Shown piece after piece: positions 19,775 to 28,651 of a stretch of 38,484 nt of DNA. Source of the DNA: Bacteroidales bacterium (GTDB lineage: Bacteria > Bacteroidota > Bacteroidia > Bacteroidales > UBA7960); NCBI GenBank assembly GCA_007135645.1, contig SLIL01000158.1:1-38484 (forward strand), given 5' to 3'. Every line of letters begins with the position of its first letter. Within the stretch, counting starts at the first letter, position 1. The notes under the pieces are model-generated. The model saw only the letters and a program-made list of their open reading frames with translations. It searched no databases and was not told the origin of the DNA. Made by a program: the position numbers and the translations under genes.

Positions 19775-20710
19775 ATGCAAAAAGAGATCATCGACCCCAT
19801 AAGACGTGAGATATTAAAGAAGGAGCTTAGCAGAGATAAATTTTTGCGCACCACCAATTATGGAAACAATGAGATCTATGTAATAACGCACCACGATTCG
19901 CCCAACACTATGCTTGAGGTGGGTCGCCTGCGGGAGATCTCATTCAGGGCGGCCGGTGGCGGTACCGGTAAAGAAACCGATGTGGATGAATTTGATACCG
20001 GCAAGGTACCTTACAAGCAATTGATTGTTTGGGATCCGGCAGAAAATGAAATCGTAGGAGGATACCGTTTTATCCTCGGGTATGAAGTGGAAAAATCTGC
20101 CGATGGCAAACCCATGCTGGCAACCTCCGGGTTGCTGGAATATTCGGATAAGTTCGTCAACGAGTATTTACCTTATACCATTGAGCTGGGCAGATCTTTT
20201 GTTCAGCCCAAATACCAGCCCTCCAAAGAGAGCCGTAGGGGGCTTTTCTCCCTGGACAACCTATGGGACGGGCTTGGTGCACTGGTGGTTGATCATCCTG
20301 AAATCAAATACTTCTTTGGCAAAGTAACCATGTATGATCATTTTAATCCAATAGCCAGGGATATGATCCTGTATTTCCTGCACAAATTTTTCCCGGACAC
20401 CGAGGATCTTACAAGCCCGAAAGAACCTCTCACTTACAAGACGGATGTTTCAGGATTTGATGCCCTTTTCAATGGCAACACCTTTGAGGAAAATCATAAA
20501 ATCCTTTTCCAGGAAGTGCGCAAGCATGGCGAGAATATCCCCCCGCTGGTGAACTCCTACATGGTACTCAGCCCCACGATGAAAACCTTCGGTACCGCAT
20601 GGAACGAAGAGTTTGGCGGGGTAGAAGAGACTGCTATTCTGATCCGGATTGAAGATATTTATGAAAACAAGAAAGACAGGCACATCAGCACATACACCAA
20701 AGGTCAATAA
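19775..20710 (+). CDS. GNAT-fold N-acyltransferase (GlsB / OlsB-like, 'hemolysin' family)
   Basis: 311 aa; VGRLREISFRAAGGGTGKETDVDEFD, YRFILGYEV, LPYTIELGRSFVQPKYQ..., LDNLWDGLGALVVDHPEIKYFFGKVTMYDHF typical of acyl-ACP-dependent aminolipid N-acyltransferases. Confidence 0.87.
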   Translation: MQKEIIDPIRREILKKELSRDKFLRTTNYGNNEIYVITHHDSPNTMLEVGRLREISFRAAGGGTGKETDVDEFDTGKVPYKQLIVWDPAENEIVGGYRFILGYEVEKSADGKPMLATSGLLEYSDKFVNEYLPYTIELGRSFVQPKYQPSKESRRGLFSLDNLWDGLGALVVDHPEIKYFFGKVTMYDHFNPIARDMILYFLHKFFPDTEDLTSPKEPLTYKTDVSGFDALFNGNTFEENHKILFQEVRKHGENIPPLVNSYMVLSPTMKTFGTAWNEEFGGVEETAILIRIEDIYENKKDRHISTYTKGQ

Positions 20711-20719
20711 ACAAAAGCA

Positions 20720-21337
20720 ATGGATATAAAAAGTGCCGAATTTATCATCAGTTCGGTCAGTCATAAAGGATGCCCTCCACCAGCATTTCCCGAATATGCA
20801 TTTATAGGGAGATCCAACGTGGGGAAGTCCTCCCTGATCAATATGCTTACAGGTTTTGGCAAGCTTGCCAAAACCTCAGCTACCCCGGGAAAAACCCAGT
20901 TGATCAATCATTTTCTCATCAACAATCAATGGTACCTGGCCGATCTGCCGGGATTTGGTTTCGCCAAAGTATCCAAAGTTCAGCGCAGAAAATGGGAAGG
21001 GATGATCCGTGAATATCTTCTTAACAGAGAAAACCTCCTTTGCACCTTTCTGCTTGTCGACAGCCGGCATGAGCCCCAGAAAAATGACCTGGAAAACATG
21101 GAATGGTTCGGATCGAAAGGACTCCCTTTTGTAATCGTGTTTACAAAAACCGACAAGCTCAGTTCCACAGCCCTGCAAGCTTCCGTGGCTCGTTATCAGA
21201 AAAAGCTTCAGGAATCGTGGGATCCGCTGCCAGATATGTTTTTGACCTCGGCAGAAAAAAAAGATGGCAGGGATGAACTCCTATCCTTTATCAACCATTA
21301 CAACCAGGAATACAAAAAGACCCAGCATCAGCGTTGA
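20720..21337 (+). CDS. engB: Ribosome biogenesis GTP-binding protein EngB/YsxC
   Basis: GRSNVGKSSLINML (G1), SATPGKTQLINHFL, DLPGFGFAKV (G3), FTKTDKLS (G4). Confidence 0.96.
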   Translation: MDIKSAEFIISSVSHKGCPPPAFPEYAFIGRSNVGKSSLINMLTGFGKLAKTSATPGKTQLINHFLINNQWYLADLPGFGFAKVSKVQRRKWEGMIREYLLNRENLLCTFLLVDSRHEPQKNDLENMEWFGSKGLPFVIVFTKTDKLSSTALQASVARYQKKLQESWDPLPDMFLTSAEKKDGRDELLSFINHYNQEYKKTQHQR

Positions 21338-21412
21338 TTCTAAACCACTACTGATTGCACTCATTATCGACCTTATGTGAATTACAGGGAATAATCAACC
21401 TTTTGAACTCCT

Positions 21413-22447
21413 TTATGGCCTGTACCGGGCCCCTTGCAGAATGGCACGGGAATCGTTTCTCTGAAAAATAAGTTCATTGAGAGAAACATTATCATTGCGC
21501 CGCATATACTCCCTCACAATCTGCCAGCCGATGTAAACACCCATTCGAGGAGCTGATTGATTGGAAAAAGGAGCTGTGAATGGAGCATCGCCGGTAAATT
21601 TCTGGATCATTTGCCGATCGGTTTGATACAGCATCTCGTTGTTTACCAGGAAACTCCAGCTATGCCCTTCATTGTTTCGGGCCCAGTTGATATGATCTGT
21701 AGAGTAAAAAATCTTTAGTGAATCGGCAAAGGCCGGGAACATGGAATCCAGGAAATACAGCAGTTTCCCCTCAAAGATCATAAAGTCGAGAAGTGTTTCG
21801 GGCCTGAAAGGGCTACGTGCCAGTATATATTGCCCGATCTCACGCATTACCTCAACGGGGGCTGCTTCCGGGGAGAACCTTACCCGCTTGAATGCCGGCA
21901 CACCTACTTTGTCATAGTTGTCATAATGCCTTCCAAGAAACATATCCAGAGCGATGACCACTACATCATCCTGATAAAAAACAGGGTATTCAAAGTCCAG
22001 CCCTGACACATAGGTGTAGATTTCAGGAATGTTGTGATCGGGGAAATGATAGTGAAAATAGCGAAAGGCCAGATTGAGTTGTTCCTGTAGGCCTTCCGTG
22101 GTGGGCCATATTTCTGCAACATCTTCGTAAATCTCCCTTATAAATGCATCTGTAATATAATCGAAGAGTTGCTGCTGCCCCATGGGAGTATTGATCTCCT
22201 CGCCAAGAAACAGGTAAAAGTCGTTGATATAAGGCTCTATTTCTTCCCTGAGGTTGTGGGGGTCAATAGTAAAAAGGGCTTTCTCGTAGCGTTTAATCTC
22301 AACAGGATCTATATCAATGTGCGAAATATTGGCCTCGTAATGAGGTTTTCGTTTACAGGCTGAAAGATTAAACAGCAGAAACACAGCAAAACATAAAACA
22401 AAAAGAGATCCTGAAACATTTTTGAAAGCAAAAGCACGATAAGGCAT
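21413..22447 (-). CDS. GldB-like gliding-motility-associated lipoprotein
   Basis: Lipobox-like FNLSACKRK; HIDIDPVEIKRYEKALFTID start, and VNNEMLYQTDRQMIQKFTGDAPFT...SAPRMGVYIGWQIVREYM typical of the GldB family. Confidence 0.82.
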   Translation of the reverse strand: MPYRAFAFKNVSGSLFVLCFAVFLLFNLSACKRKPHYEANISHIDIDPVEIKRYEKALFTIDPHNLREEIEPYINDFYLFLGEEINTPMGQQQLFDYITDAFIREIYEDVAEIWPTTEGLQEQLNLAFRYFHYHFPDHNIPEIYTYVSGLDFEYPVFYQDDVVVIALDMFLGRHYDNYDKVGVPAFKRVRFSPEAAPVEVMREIGQYILARSPFRPETLLDFMIFEGKLLYFLDSMFPAFADSLKIFYSTDHINWARNNEGHSWSFLVNNEMLYQTDRQMIQKFTGDAPFTAPFSNQSAPRMGVYIGWQIVREYMRRNDNVSLNELIFQRNDSRAILQGARYRP

Positions 22448-22484
22448 GGTTTATGCGTTTTGTGAAAACAACTTAGTTATTTGG

Positions 22485-22516
22485 TTGTTAAAAATCAATA
22501 TTTATAGCTAATATTG
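22485..22516 (+). promoter_or_regulatory. Candidate Bacteroidetes promoter for the PorT-like gene
   Basis: TTG (22485-22487), 21-bp spacer, TAATATTG (22509-22516), one mismatch to TAnnTTTG; 25 bp upstream of ATG 22541. Confidence 0.6.
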
Positions 22517-22540
22517 CAGCATATTTTAAAACTCAAAAGT

Positions 22541-23233
22541 ATGAAAAAAATTGCATTAATCCTTTCCGTAGTTTTGTCATCATTACTAATCAACCAGGTA
22601 AATGCACAGGGTTTCAGACTTGGTCTGGCGGCCTCTCCCTCCATGGCCTGGTTTAAAAGTGAAACAGAAAATTATGAGTCAGAAGGATTGCGGTTTGGTT
22701 TTTCCTACGGCCTGATATCAGAATTTATCCTCGCCGAACAATATACTTTTGCAACAGGTGTAAACATCAGCTATTTTGGGGGTAAGCTGAGCTTTCCTTA
22801 TGGAACTGACCAGGCTAACGGCCCTGCTGTAGCATCCAAAGAACGAACATACCGGTTGCAAAACCTTGAAGTTCCCTTTACCCTGAAAATGAAAACCCGT
22901 GAAATAGGATACAACACCTACTTTGCCCGGTTTGGATTTGGAGGATCAGTAAACCTTAGGGCAAAGGGCGATGACAAGTTTCTGGATGCCGGTGGTAATC
23001 AAACCCACTCCCTTACTGATATTGACATTAAGAATGATATCCCCTTATTCCGTATTTCCATGATTGTGGGAATTGGGTTTGAGCATTCCCTTGGAGGTAC
23101 CACGGCAATTGTTACCGGGGTAAACTTCAACAATGGCTTTACTAATATTCTTAAGGGTAAAGACTGGCTGGAAGAAAGAAACCAGCAGGCCAGAGCCAAT
23201 TTTATTGAGCTGTCCGTGGGAATTATTTTCTAA
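22541..23233 (+). CDS. PorT-family outer membrane beta-barrel protein
   Basis: Start at ATG 22541 (MKKIALILSVVLSSLLINQVNAQGFRLGLAASPSMAWF) rather than the ORF-track start 22514; signal peptide and alternating beta-strand C-terminus ending in aromatic/hydrophobic ...FIELSVGIIF. Confidence 0.8.
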   Translation: MKKIALILSVVLSSLLINQVNAQGFRLGLAASPSMAWFKSETENYESEGLRFGFSYGLISEFILAEQYTFATGVNISYFGGKLSFPYGTDQANGPAVASKERTYRLQNLEVPFTLKMKTREIGYNTYFARFGFGGSVNLRAKGDDKFLDAGGNQTHSLTDIDIKNDIPLFRISMIVGIGFEHSLGGTTAIVTGVNFNNGFTNILKGKDWLEERNQQARANFIELSVGIIF

Positions 23234-23245
23234 ACAGATGTACCA

Positions 23246-23557
23246 TTGAATCCCTATTCAGTATATATTGATTGCATCAATTGTGGAAATGAGCTAAGCA
23301 ACATCAGTGAGCTTACATTTCGCACTCCCGATTTAATAGAATGCGATTTTTGCGGACAGCGGTACTCCGGACTTGCCCAAAAGATCAAAAGACGCAAAAG
23401 GACTGCAGGGTTGATCTTCCTGCTGATTGCCATCCTTATTTTCTGGCAGGGTTTGTTGCTGGCTGGGTTTACTACAGCATTGTTTTCGTTGTTCCCGGTT
23501 CTGATCATCTATTATTTTACCCTTGGACACCTGGTAAAGCAGATTGTAAAATTCTGA
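23246..23557 (+). CDS. Small zinc-ribbon membrane protein
   Basis: TTG start 13 bp after the preceding stop; CINCGN...CDFCGQ zinc-ribbon pairs followed by two TM segments. Confidence 0.65.
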   Translation: MNPYSVYIDCINCGNELSNISELTFRTPDLIECDFCGQRYSGLAQKIKRRKRTAGLIFLLIAILIFWQGLLLAGFTTALFSLFPVLIIYYFTLGHLVKQIVKF

Positions 23558-23582
23558 CAATTTACAAACCATTATAAAAGTT

Positions 23583-23615
23583 AAAGCCCGCTAAACGATT
23601 TGTTCCGCGGGCTTT
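23583..23615. terminator. Stem-loop between convergent genes (possible bidirectional terminator)
   Basis: AAAGCCCGC(taaacgatttgttcc)GCGGGCTTT. Confidence 0.7.
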
Positions 23616-23665
23616 GTTACCGAATTCCAATTATCTGGAATTATAATCATGGATTCTCTACTGAT

Positions 23666-24958
23666 TTACCATGTAGTAGAATACCTCTGGTTAAACATCC
23701 TGAAGGTTTTCATCTCCCCGGTCCGGTCTGACTTGTAGTGAATATGACCCGAGAGCATGCTTACCGCGCTGCGGGAAGACGAAAGATTCTCAATATTCAG
23801 GGGCTGATCAACTTCCAGGGTAAAGGTGTGATTGCCCTTGCCCGAGAAACTTTTACCAATGTTGCGTACCACAACCGGAGAGTGTCCCTGCCACTCCAGT
23901 GATACCTGGTCTATGGTAAAGGGAGCCTCATACCTGGATACTACCGTAATGGTTATGGTTGATTTGTCAATATGATCTCCGGATCTTGATACCTCTGCAA
24001 ACTGCAAGGGCTCATTGACAAATATGGATGCCTTGTCGGCGGTAATGTCAAAATAGAAACGATTCTGAACATTGGTGTTGCCAAACCTGTACCTTACCAT
24101 CAAATGGTTTTCGGGATCTTCATAGCAGTTGTAGTAATCGTAGGTAACGGTGACCACATGTCCCTCTGTGGAAGTTCCTGTTACCCTGGCGCAGTCAGAG
24201 GTGATCTGGGGTCTTTGGGCTGTGGTGGCAAAATCATTCCTGAACCGCAAGGCATATTTCAGTTCTCCGGGTTTGCTGTCAATCTCCACCAGTTCAATGG
24301 TATTATACAGATTTCGGAGCCTTGTCATTCCCATTCTTGCCTGTTCTCTGCGACCATCCACAAAATAATCCTGCAGGATACGCAATTCAGCAATGCCTTT
24401 TTCAATGTCTTCAATCGTATGCACCCTGTCGATACTGGCCAGGATCTCCTCCAGTTGTCCGGTAAGTTCACGATCCCTCATCCTGAATTCCATAACCAGT
24501 TTCTGAAGTTCAAAATTGGAAAATGGATATTTGATGTGGTAGTTATACGTGGCAACCCTGGTTCTGCGGTCCTCAATCTTTTCCCAGTAATATTCATCCA
24601 CATTTGACAGGGAAACACCCTGCAAATAAGGCACCGGCCCTGAAGTAGTGGTTATGGTTGTGGCGTGCTTCTCCAGAAAAACAGATACATTGTTGTTGAA
24701 ATTTGCCTCTTCAATGGTCATTTCTGAGGTAGCCTGCACATTCTGGGCAACAGCATTTACAATGTTCTCCCTGACCATATTAAGGGCATTTCTCTGGGCA
24801 TCCTGTATGGAAGAACCAGTGCCTACCACGATGATATAATCTGCTTCCAGACCATTAACCCATGATGGCTTTCTTCCGCTCCGGTCTGCGACCCTTGTTT
24901 GAGCAAAAAGGGATGCGCCAAATGAGAAAAGAAAAAAGACTACCAGCAATTTCTTCAT
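23666..24958 (-). CDS. Secreted LPP20/FlgT-N-like protein of unknown function
   Basis: Signal peptide (LFAQ), then GRKPSWVNGLEADYIIVVGTGSSIQDAQRNALNMVRENIVNAVAQNVQATSE, an LPP20-like pattern. Confidence 0.75.
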   Translation of the reverse strand: MKKLLVVFFLFSFGASLFAQTRVADRSGRKPSWVNGLEADYIIVVGTGSSIQDAQRNALNMVRENIVNAVAQNVQATSEMTIEEANFNNNVSVFLEKHATTITTTSGPVPYLQGVSLSNVDEYYWEKIEDRRTRVATYNYHIKYPFSNFELQKLVMEFRMRDRELTGQLEEILASIDRVHTIEDIEKGIAELRILQDYFVDGRREQARMGMTRLRNLYNTIELVEIDSKPGELKYALRFRNDFATTAQRPQITSDCARVTGTSTEGHVVTVTYDYYNCYEDPENHLMVRYRFGNTNVQNRFYFDITADKASIFVNEPLQFAEVSRSGDHIDKSTITITVVSRYEAPFTIDQVSLEWQGHSPVVVRNIGKSFSGKGNHTFTLEVDQPLNIENLSSSRSAVSMLSGHIHYKSDRTGEMKTFRMFNQRYSTTW

Positions 24959-24990
24959 AAGACAATAGTTTTGTTTAATATAAGGTAAAG

Positions 24991-25016
24991 TACGGCCGGT
25001 TTTAAAACCGGCCGTA
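24991..25016. repeat. Perfect 26-bp palindrome between two LPP20-like genes
   Basis: TACGGCCGGTTTTAAAACCGGCCGTA is identical to its reverse complement. Confidence 0.95.
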
Positions 25017-25046
25017 AACCAAAAAATTAACAGTAGTGTTTAAAGA

Positions 25047-25634
25047 TCAGGGGCGCTCTTGTTCAAGACGCTCCATTTCTTCGTTGAATATCCGCTCAAA
25101 CTGCATGCGGTCATAGTCCAGGCGCAACCTGTCATCGCGGCTGATGCGGGAAGAGATATTGTTCAACAGCTCATCCTTATCCACTTCCACTGCCATATAT
25201 ACCGAATACTGGCCACCTCTTTCAAACACCTGGTTACAGGTAATACTTACGTTGTTAAGCACCTGGTTTACAACCTGACGTGTCATATCCTCAAAACGCT
25301 CAGCAAATTCATTGGCATCACCCACGGTTATATCCTGGGTATAACGGTCTGTAACCGCTCTGATGGTACTGTTGATACTTGCAGCCAGGCTTGAATTGGC
25401 ATCAAGGTTGGCCCTGCGCCTGGTGGAAGCCAGATTGGTTCCTTCTGCCATTCCTGTTCCCCTGAAATGCGTAGCATCGGTAAAATAGTCGTTATCGCTG
25501 CATGGGATCGCAACTTCAGTACCATGAGCACTGTAATCCGGGGCCTGTTGTTTGCTTCTGCAACCGGTTATAGCGCCTGCCACAAAAATCAATGACAACA
25601 GAAGGATCATTTTGTTAAATAGTTGTTTTTTCAT
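25047..25634 (-). CDS. LPP20-like lipoprotein
   Basis: Lipobox GAITGCRSKQ; FRGTGMAEGTNLASTRRRANLDANSSLAASINSTIRAV ... QYSVYMAVEVDKDELL resembles LPP20 lipoproteins. Confidence 0.78.
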   Translation of the reverse strand: MKKQLFNKMILLLSLIFVAGAITGCRSKQQAPDYSAHGTEVAIPCSDNDYFTDATHFRGTGMAEGTNLASTRRRANLDANSSLAASINSTIRAVTDRYTQDITVGDANEFAERFEDMTRQVVNQVLNNVSITCNQVFERGGQYSVYMAVEVDKDELLNNISSRISRDDRLRLDYDRMQFERIFNEEMERLEQERP

Positions 25635-25736
25635 AGTTGATTGTTTTAATGATTAAACATAAATGTGCCATTCTAAACATCCACGTCTCACGCAGGCTAC
25701 AGTATGGCTTCTAAAGTAATTAAACTGATTTTCAAC

Positions 25737-25873
25737 AAAAGTACCACTTCGAACAACGCAATACCCCCCCGACCCCCTAAAAGGGGGAGCTCGCAATGAA
25801 TTGCATTCAGGGCTGTTGAAAAATATGATTGTGTTCTCAATAACATAAAAAACGCTTTTCGAAGTAAACTTTT
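25737..25873. repeat. MITE/REP-like intergenic element, copy A
   Basis: Imperfect terminal inverted repeats (AAAAGTACCACTTCGAACAACGC ... ACGCTTTTCGAAGTAAACTTTT) around CCCCCTAAAAGGGGG-AGCTCGCAA; internal core shared with copy B at 28491-28610. Confidence 0.7.
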
Positions 25874-25911
25874 AACAATATCCAAAGGTAAATCAAAAAC
25901 AGCACCAAAAA

Positions 25912-26871
25912 TCAATTGCGGTACAACCAGCTCCAGTCGAAGTATCTGTGCGCGCCGTAGTAAGCCCATCTTTTGGCAACATCCCTTCCTGCTTCCACCT
26001 TAAGTCTTTGCATATCCACATCATCCTCGTAGCGGGTCATTCTGAACTGCCATGAACTGGCTCCTTCGGCCTCAACAGCCTGTGTAACGGTTTGCACCAG
26101 TTGTTGTGCCTCTTCATAACAATCCATATCAGGGGTGATCTGTCCAAGGTTTTCTTCAACCTTTATCAGATCTTTCCCTGCCCATGCAGCCCTTGCAGCA
26201 GCAAGATGCTGATTGCATTTGTCGTTGGCATAAAGCTGGTAAATATCAGCAGTAAGATTCATGGCCATATGGAAGCACTCCCTGCTCACATCAGGAACCG
26301 ACATCAGTAAAAAGAGCGCTTCACCAAACTGCTTCTGGTTGGCAAGGGCCTGCGAGCCTGTAATGATCACATCGCACTGGGAATTGTAATATTCCACAAT
26401 ACGCTCTTTGCCCCGCTCCACAAAACCCCTGAACTGGCCATGCCGTGGGTTTACATTTCGCAGTGCCTGGGAATAGGCCCGCTCCTCGGTATTGCCCACC
26501 CCTCTCAGTTCTATGCTGGTCTGGCTGAAAATATTCTGACTGACAACATCCACAATATAAAGACTAAGCTCAACGGTGAGCGCAACCTGCGGAGGTGCAG
26601 TGGGTGTAACATCGTGTGTAATGATCGATACCATGGGCACCATGGCAAACTGTGCCTGCCCTTCGATAGCTCCCAGTCCATTCTGGGTTGCAATCTGCAT
26701 CATTCTGTTTTGAAGCATATTTTGTGTCCCGGCAGGCAAGCCCGCTTCATCAGGAACAATAGCTGCAATACCGATACGACCAAGGTCATCGGTGCGGCCC
26801 AGGTTGCTCTGTGCAACCAGGCTTGTAGCTGCAAACAGGATGATTACAATGATTCCGGTTATTTTCTTCAT
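25912..26871 (-). CDS. Secreted protein with possible CsgG-like N-terminal domain
   Basis: Signal peptide ending LVAQ; RIGIAAIVPDEAGLPAGTQNMLQNRMMQIATQNGLG ... VALTVELSLYIVDVVSQNIFSQTSIELRGVGNTEERAYSQAL resembles a CsgG-type pattern by eye. Confidence 0.6.
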   Translation of the reverse strand: MKKITGIIVIILFAATSLVAQSNLGRTDDLGRIGIAAIVPDEAGLPAGTQNMLQNRMMQIATQNGLGAIEGQAQFAMVPMVSIITHDVTPTAPPQVALTVELSLYIVDVVSQNIFSQTSIELRGVGNTEERAYSQALRNVNPRHGQFRGFVERGKERIVEYYNSQCDVIITGSQALANQKQFGEALFLLMSVPDVSRECFHMAMNLTADIYQLYANDKCNQHLAAARAAWAGKDLIKVEENLGQITPDMDCYEEAQQLVQTVTQAVEAEGASSWQFRMTRYEDDVDMQRLKVEAGRDVAKRWAYYGAHRYFDWSWLYRN

Positions 26872-26895
26872 AAAATATGGTTTTGTAAAATTAGG

Positions 26896-27867
26896 TTATC
26901 TTTCTCCTACAATCAGCCAGGCTTCTCCCAGGCCTCTCATATAGATCTGCGAATCAATTCCCAGGTTTTGCCTCAGGTGTCTTCTGAGGTCACTCACAAA
27001 GCCCCTGGTATCCACTGCCCTTTCCCTGCCGCGGTTGTCTACCCTCATCATGGGAATACGCACCTGCTCAAGCCTCATCAGTGTATGGGAAGCATCAGCC
27101 AGGCTGAATCTTCCTTGCACAGTATTGTCAAAGAACCAATCTTCAATATGCTCAAGCAATTCTTTTTCTTCTCCATCAAAGTCAAAATAAGTTTCCAGGT
27201 CACCGTCATACCAGTTGTCCCAAACCCTTACCATTACATTCACTTCACGGCCATTCTCAAACATATCTTCAAAATGTCTCATGAGTCCGGCATTGAAACC
27301 GTCCATGTGGCTAAGCACTGCTTCTTCAAGCAGAAGCTCGGGAGTAGCAGATGAAGAAGGTGCTCCGGAGCCGGCTGCACCGGCCACTTGTTTTGAGGTA
27401 TAAGCGTCCAGACCGCGAAGGTTAAAGGTTATATACCTGTGTGGCCCCTGCCTTCTGATATCAAAACTAAGATCGAGAATTATATCAGCACCTGCAGTTC
27501 TTTTTAGAACATCAATGGGGGTTTCGGCAACCTGTGAGCCGGAGGAGGAAGAGGCCAGCATAGCTATTTCTGCTGCTTCACGCTGCATATTACGCAGTTC
27601 CATTTCCAGGTCTTTCAAAGGAAAGCCCCTGTTAGCCATAATTTCTCCCATTTTGGTGATGACCATACGAAGATCCGGGTCGTTTTGCATTGCTGCGGTA
27701 TAGTCAGGAAGGGTCTGGGTGCGTCCCATAGATTCAAATTCCATGCTGTACCCGTTGCTGATACAATACTGATCACTGGGTACTACCATGATGGTGGGAC
27801 GGCGTGCCTGAGAAAATACACTGAAACAGATTAAACTGATTAAAAGGATAATAAAAACTTTTTTCAT
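26896..27867 (-). CDS. Secreted DUF6175-like protein
   Basis: Signal peptide; TIMVVPSDQYCISNGYSMEFESMGRTQTLPDYTAAMQNDPDLRMVITKMGEIMANRGFPLKDLEMELR; family name from memory. Confidence 0.65.
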   Translation of the reverse strand: MKKVFIILLISLICFSVFSQARRPTIMVVPSDQYCISNGYSMEFESMGRTQTLPDYTAAMQNDPDLRMVITKMGEIMANRGFPLKDLEMELRNMQREAAEIAMLASSSSGSQVAETPIDVLKRTAGADIILDLSFDIRRQGPHRYITFNLRGLDAYTSKQVAGAAGSGAPSSSATPELLLEEAVLSHMDGFNAGLMRHFEDMFENGREVNVMVRVWDNWYDGDLETYFDFDGEEKELLEHIEDWFFDNTVQGRFSLADASHTLMRLEQVRIPMMRVDNRGRERAVDTRGFVSDLRRHLRQNLGIDSQIYMRGLGEAWLIVGER

Positions 27868-27922
27868 AGACCATTGATCTTTTTAGGTTTATAAATAAAT
27901 GATGGATGCTGCCTGGTAGAGG

Positions 27923-28465
27923 TTAAAACCCATGATCCAGGCGTCGTGCAATTCCGTCGGCCTCAAGCTGTCTGCGAAGGTTATCATACATTACCTGGGC
28001 ATAAATAGCTACCTTGTACCCCCTGGGCCGGCTCATCCTCAGCCTGTCCTGCCCGCTGGGCATGCCGTCGGTTGTAAGGTTGATAAAATTAATGTATTTG
28101 CCGCTGGCAGAAAAGAATTCATCAAAATAGTCAGCATGTTTTTCGCCTGCATTGGGATCGCGCAAAATGGCTGGAGTGGCCGCTGCACCATGACCGGCGG
28201 GTATTCCCCTGAAGATCACCGATGCCACGGCATTCATTTTTGCCTGAATGATGGCATCCTCCACGCGGCGACCATAACCCCATACTTTCATAGTTTTGGT
28301 ACCGTCACTTCCTACGCCGGTTATTTCAACTTCATAGTTATAGCTACTACTGTAATGAGCTCTCCTGTCGCTTCTTGAGTGCCTTGCCTGTGAGCAGGCA
28401 ATTTCTGAAAAAGCAAACATTATTAGCATGAACAATAAAATTCGAGGTGAGACTTTCATAAACAT
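27923..28465 (-). CDS. Exported hypothetical protein, possibly LPP20-related
   Basis: Signal/lipobox-like FSEIACSQA; VWGYGRRVEDAIIQAKMNAVASVIFRGI resembles the LPP20 'A..nA' helix. Confidence 0.55.
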   Translation of the reverse strand: MFMKVSPRILLFMLIMFAFSEIACSQARHSRSDRRAHYSSSYNYEVEITGVGSDGTKTMKVWGYGRRVEDAIIQAKMNAVASVIFRGIPAGHGAAATPAILRDPNAGEKHADYFDEFFSASGKYINFINLTTDGMPSGQDRLRMSRPRGYKVAIYAQVMYDNLRRQLEADGIARRLDHGF

Positions 28466-28490
28466 TGGTTTTTTTAGTTAATATTTGAAT

Positions 28491-28610
28491 CGCTTCAGAA
28501 AAGTATAATACCCTCATTCCCCCAGAAAGGGGAGCTCGCAAAATAATTGAATTTGCACGAGCTGGTAAAAGGTGTTTTTTATTAACATAAAAAATACTTT
28601 TCGGAGTGAC
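28491..28610. repeat. MITE/REP-like intergenic element, copy B
   Basis: Inverted GAAAAGTAT (28498-28506) / ATACTTTTC (28594-28602); shares ATACCC..C, AAAGGGG(G)AGCTCGCAA, AACATAAAAAA and CTTTTCG(A/G)AGT blocks with copy A in the same order. Confidence 0.7.
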
Positions 28611-28651
28611 TTATTTTTTCTTTCTGTATAGTTTAGAATTAAATGGTTTTT

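Noticed and set aside
25697-25969. 90-aa minus-strand ORF
   Set aside because: Covers the MITE-like element and the 3' end of the upstream gene; no coding character.
26440-27354. 304-aa plus-strand ORF
   Set aside because: Antisense to two well-supported exported protein genes and spans their junction; Cys/His-rich composition typical of shadow ORFs; no recognisable domain.
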